Assembly (NCBI GenBank): GCA_028711675.1
Contig: JAQTRT010000138.1
Location: 1-8,309, forward strand
DNA: 8,309 nt
Direction: 5' to 3'
DNA from: a bacterium
Lineage (GTDB): Bacteria; Spirochaetota; JAHITG01
A program made the translations under genes and the position numbers. The notes below the pieces were generated by a model. The model saw only the letters and a program-made list of their open reading frames with translations, was not told where the DNA came from and searched no databases. Shown piece after piece: positions 6,046 to 8,309 of the stretch. Within the stretch, counting starts at the first letter, position 1, and the number at the start of each line of letters is the position of its first letter.

Positions 6046-7071
6046 TCATCCGGGTAATGTAAGTTTATTATATACTTCCCTTATATTTTTAATTATTCCG
6101 TTAATCAACCCAAATCCATAACCAAAATGCAGCGCTCCAAAACTAAAGGGTAATAAAAGGAAATATTTCAAGCCGTTTTTTATACTGATAATAAAAGACA
6201 TTATTAAAGACGCTATAATATAAGAAGTTAAAGTTAAATAAAAGATATATTGAAAAGGCATAAAAAAAACCGCCAGCACTCCGCTTACTATTAAAGATGA
6301 TACTAAAACTGCGGGAATCATGTGTTTGATTTTAAAAAAATCCGGAAATTTTAACAGCACTTTTATTCTGGCATTCCCGTAATTATAATATTGCAGGTAA
6401 AGTTTTTTTAGGGTGTTCCTTGGATAATAATAAAAATTAATATCAGAAGTATAAAATATTTTATATTTAGCTTTTATTATACGCCAGTTTAATTCCTCGT
6501 CCTCACCAAATTGAAGAGTTTCATCAAATAATCCTATCTTTAAAAATATATCTTTTTGGTAAACTCCGCATTGAACAGTGTCTGTAAAGTCTGATTTTGC
6601 TTTTTGTGAATAGATACCACCCCCAACCCCAAATTTGGATGTCCTGGCTAATACATTGGATTTTGCTGTTAATGATTTAGGGATGGCTTTAATAGGACCG
6701 CCAACACATTTGACTTTATTTTTTTTATGATAAGAAAAATATTTTACAGCCAGTTGTAAAAAGTCAGGTGGGATATACCCATGAGAATCTATTTTAGCTA
6801 TTAACTTACCTTTGGCATTTTTAATGCCGATATTCATTCCTGCAGGACAGTTTACTCCAGAACCACCCAGTAATTTAATATTTTTATTCTTTTTCATTAG
6901 TTTCTGGACAACTTTGGTAGATCCATCGGTTGAGCCGCCATCTACTATTAATATTTCTATTTTATTGTGTGGATAATCCTGTTTTAATACGGAATTAATG
7001 CATTTTTCAATATAATTGACTTCATTTTTCATCGGAGTGATTACAGAAATAAATGGAAAGTTATTTTTCAT
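6046..7071 (-). CDS. Family 2 glycosyltransferase, ExoA-like, membrane-anchored
   Basis: A 341-residue GT-A fold transferase that should add a sugar from a nucleotide donor to a lipid-linked or polysaccharide acceptor at the inner membrane. The N-terminus has SVITPMKNE (9-17) and VDGGSTDGS (43-51), which bind the nucleotide. CPAGMNIGIKNAKG (75-88) and KIDSHGYIPPDF (93-104) replace the usual DxD with D95-S-H97, as in the ExoA subgroup (typically DAHA.YPPD). GEDEELNWRI (189-198) supplies the conserved acidic site. Three hydrophobic segments (about 250-272, 275-297 and 302-325) anchor the C-terminus. ExoA of rhizobia works in succinoglycan synthesis; here the product is unknown, though an exopolysaccharide or surface glycan is likely. 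AGG with a six-base spacer precedes the ATG. The gene is strikingly AT-rich compared with the GH35 gene. It starts 59 bp after the tail-collar gene. Confidence 0.88.
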   Translation of the reverse strand: MKNNFPFISVITPMKNEVNYIEKCINSVLKQDYPHNKIEILIVDGGSTDGSTKVVQKLMKKNKNIKLLGGSGVNCPAGMNIGIKNAKGKLIAKIDSHGYIPPDFLQLAVKYFSYHKKNKVKCVGGPIKAIPKSLTAKSNVLARTSKFGVGGGIYSQKAKSDFTDTVQCGVYQKDIFLKIGLFDETLQFGEDEELNWRIIKAKYKIFYTSDINFYYYPRNTLKKLYLQYYNYGNARIKVLLKFPDFFKIKHMIPAVLVSSLIVSGVLAVFFMPFQYIFYLTLTSYIIASLIMSFIISIKNGLKYFLLLPFSFGALHFGYGFGLINGIIKNIREVYNKLTLPG

Positions 7072-7130
7072 ATATGACCTGCCTTCAATCTTTTATCCTG
7101 CTTCTGATCAATTTCAGTTCCGGGGCTGGA

Positions 7131-8027
7131 TTAATATTTAATAATAAACATCATATAAATATTCTCCGGTCTGGTTTCTGAACCGCCCTCCCATCCCGTA
7201 GTGGTTGACCGGGCTATATAAACAGCATGCCCAGAACCTGAAGTGTCATATAAACCTGTATTATAGCATCCTTCATCCGTATGGTAATGGCTCTTAAACT
7301 GCTCATCCTGTCTTGTTCCCACATTATCTCCTGTTGTGCCATCGCCCCTGTCTGTCCGCGATGCCCGGTCGGGATCTCTTGCCGCTCCATGGTCCCAGCC
7401 ACGGATAAAATATCCGCGCAAATCCGGTAAATAGAATTGGGTGATATTTTCTCCGTAGATACAGGAAGCGCCGCTATTTTTTAAAGCTGTATAAAGTTCC
7501 GGATAAGCTGATTTATTTACTAATGTCCCGTTACATTCCAGCCATCCTTCCGGCGGGGTGGAGCACGGCCATATCATGATGGTTCCCGCGGGTACCAAAC
7601 CCCAGCCTTTCCTGATCTTACCCGGTGTCAGGGAATTGGAAACCACTGTTTTGCTTATTAAAGCATAGGGTGCCGATACGAATTGGACTCTGGGAGACAA
7701 TATCTCGGTTTCCACTCTTATCTGAAGCCAGGCGGTATCATAGTTATCCCAGTTGATATTGCTTATGGATGAGAAACCGCCTGATGTGGTCAAACCTATA
7801 TAGGTATTAAATAATCCGTTGGTCACATGCACAGTCTGCAGATCAGACCGCCAAATTTCAGTTCCGCCTGATTCACTGTCCCATATACTGAACAATATAT
7901 TTTTATTCCCGTTGGCCGGTACCATACCCTGTTGTAAACGCCCCTGATAGGTTATCAATCCGGGGATTTTAGCCTGGAGATGACAGGCAGCGCTGATAAA
8001 TATTAATAAGAAAGTTATTTTTTTCAT
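7131..8027 (-). CDS. Exported protein with phage tail collar domain
   Basis: A 298-residue protein with a Sec signal peptide (MKKITFLLIFISAACHLQA, cleavage probably after A19; the SAAC stretch is a poor lipobox). Residues about 20-125 (IPGLITYQGRL, then ILFSIWDSESGG, VHVTNGLFNTYIG and SAPYAL) form an N-terminal module seen in many secreted proteins of environmental bacteria. Residues about 145-205 are a tail-collar domain: VPAGTIMIWP, PPEGWLECNGT, YPELYTAL and FYLPDLRGYFIRG. The rest follows the usual tail-fibre tip pattern, with DNVGTRQDEQ, KSHYH (245-249, an HxH that binds metal in some phage fibres) and the terminal ETRPENIYMMFIIKY. The signal peptide argues for a cell-surface or secreted adhesin-like protein rather than a phage virion part, and no other phage genes are nearby. 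GGGGG (8037-8041) lies nine bases before the ATG. Confidence 0.87.
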   Translation of the reverse strand: MKKITFLLIFISAACHLQAKIPGLITYQGRLQQGMVPANGNKNILFSIWDSESGGTEIWRSDLQTVHVTNGLFNTYIGLTTSGGFSSISNINWDNYDTAWLQIRVETEILSPRVQFVSAPYALISKTVVSNSLTPGKIRKGWGLVPAGTIMIWPCSTPPEGWLECNGTLVNKSAYPELYTALKNSGASCIYGENITQFYLPDLRGYFIRGWDHGAARDPDRASRTDRGDGTTGDNVGTRQDEQFKSHYHTDEGCYNTGLYDTSGSGHAVYIARSTTTGWEGGSETRPENIYMMFIIKY

Positions 8028-8041
8028 CTTTTAGTTCCCCC

Positions 8042-8064
8042 AAAAAAACAGATTCAGGTCTGTT
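8042..8064 (-). terminator. Possible short intrinsic terminator overlapping a stop codon
   Basis: The minus strand reads AACAGA-CCTGAA-TCTGTT, a six-pair stem with a six-base loop, running into a run of T that ends at 8042. The left arm overlaps the TAA stop of the upstream gene (8065-8063). The stem has only two GC pairs, so it may terminate weakly or attenuate read-through into the tail-collar gene. Confidence 0.4.
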
Positions 8065-8309
8065 AATTAATGACGGCTATCTTATTTATGACCTTTTTAT
8101 TCTTTATTTTTATCACACACAGGTAAACACCTGATACCACAGGTCTCCCGTTTCTATCGCGACCGTCCCATTTAAACCTGTGCAGACCTTTTAAATTCAT
8201 ACCCTCCTGCTTGAATTCTTTTATCATAATATGGTTGTAATTATAAACAGCAACCTGGACTTCATCATCTTTTTCAAGGTAATATTCGATAGTTGTCTGA
8301 TTTTTCGTG
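8063..8309 (-). CDS. C-terminal FlgD-like Ig domain of a larger exported protein (5' end beyond window)
   Basis: An open frame entering from the right edge encodes 81 residues to TAA at 8065-8063. It begins TKNQTTIEYYLEKDDEVQVA and continues with a WDGRDRNGRPVVSGVYLC core, ending in KVINKIAVIN. This is the classic FlgD-type Ig-like fold (T.I.Y.L....V.V.VYN..., HRFKWDGRD..G.PV.SGVY) found at the C-terminus of large secreted and surface proteins in many Gram-negative phyla. There it often serves as a terminal domain after enzyme, repeat or adhesin modules. The rest of the protein lies outside the window, so its main function is unknown. It is 35 bp upstream of the tail-collar gene on the same strand and may share its transcript. 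Confidence 0.82.
   Translation of the reverse strand, partial: TKNQTTIEYYLEKDDEVQVAVYNYNHIMIKEFKQEGMNLKGLHRFKWDGRDRNGRPVVSGVYLCVIKIKNKKVINKIAVIN

Noticed and set aside
7131..8027. Prophage or phage-tail operon suggested by the tail-collar domain
   Set aside because: The protein has a signal peptide and a non-phage N-terminal module, and no neighbouring gene is phage-related.
1..8309. CRISPR array, tRNA, rRNA, insertion sequence or defence island
   Set aside because: No regularly spaced repeats, tRNA-like cloverleaf, rRNA motifs, transposase or known defence domains were seen on either strand.

Overview
The window reads as a piece of chromosome from a Gram-negative (diderm) bacterium, probably from a poorly cultured lineage. 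The evidence is a PorV/PorQ-like outer-membrane barrel protein, several Sec signal peptides, a FlgD-type C-terminal Ig-like domain and a multi-domain PilZ protein. These gene types occur together in spirochaetes and in candidate phyla such as Omnitrophota, Elusimicrobiota and Firestonebacteria. That placement is inference from gene content only; no rRNA or other phylogenetic marker is present.

Left part (1-1884, all minus strand). The left edge carries the first 433 codons of a large protein with two PilZ-like domains. It runs off the window, and its C-terminal part looks like the start of an acyltransferase-like domain. Upstream of it in the same direction is a small secreted protein with three cysteines (130 aa), which has a strong Shine-Dalgarno sequence.

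Middle (1885-4794). The 130-aa gene and a large plus-strand GH35 beta-galactosidase gene are divergent and share a 141-bp intergenic region. This region holds a near-consensus sigma70 promoter (TTGACA, 16 bp, TATAAT) for the glycosidase. A perfect 16-bp palindrome covers the predicted transcription start, an arrangement typical of a repressor operator. The glycosidase has no signal peptide, so it should act in the cytoplasm on imported galactosides. No transporter or regulator lies in the window.

Right part (4811-8309, all minus strand). In transcription order this holds: the C-terminal end of a FlgD-Ig-tailed protein (8309-8063), a secreted phage-tail-collar-domain protein (8027-7131), an ExoA-like membrane-anchored family 2 glycosyltransferase (7071-6046), a 290-bp gap with a possible 42-codon ORF and a degenerate GC-rich hairpin, and an outer-membrane barrel protein (5755-4811). 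All four main genes point to the cell envelope or surface: exported structural or adhesive proteins, surface glycan synthesis and an outer-membrane barrel. Whether they form one functional unit is not shown. The glycosyltransferase gene is much richer in AT than the GH35 gene. No CRISPR array, tRNA, rRNA, transposase or defence system was seen.
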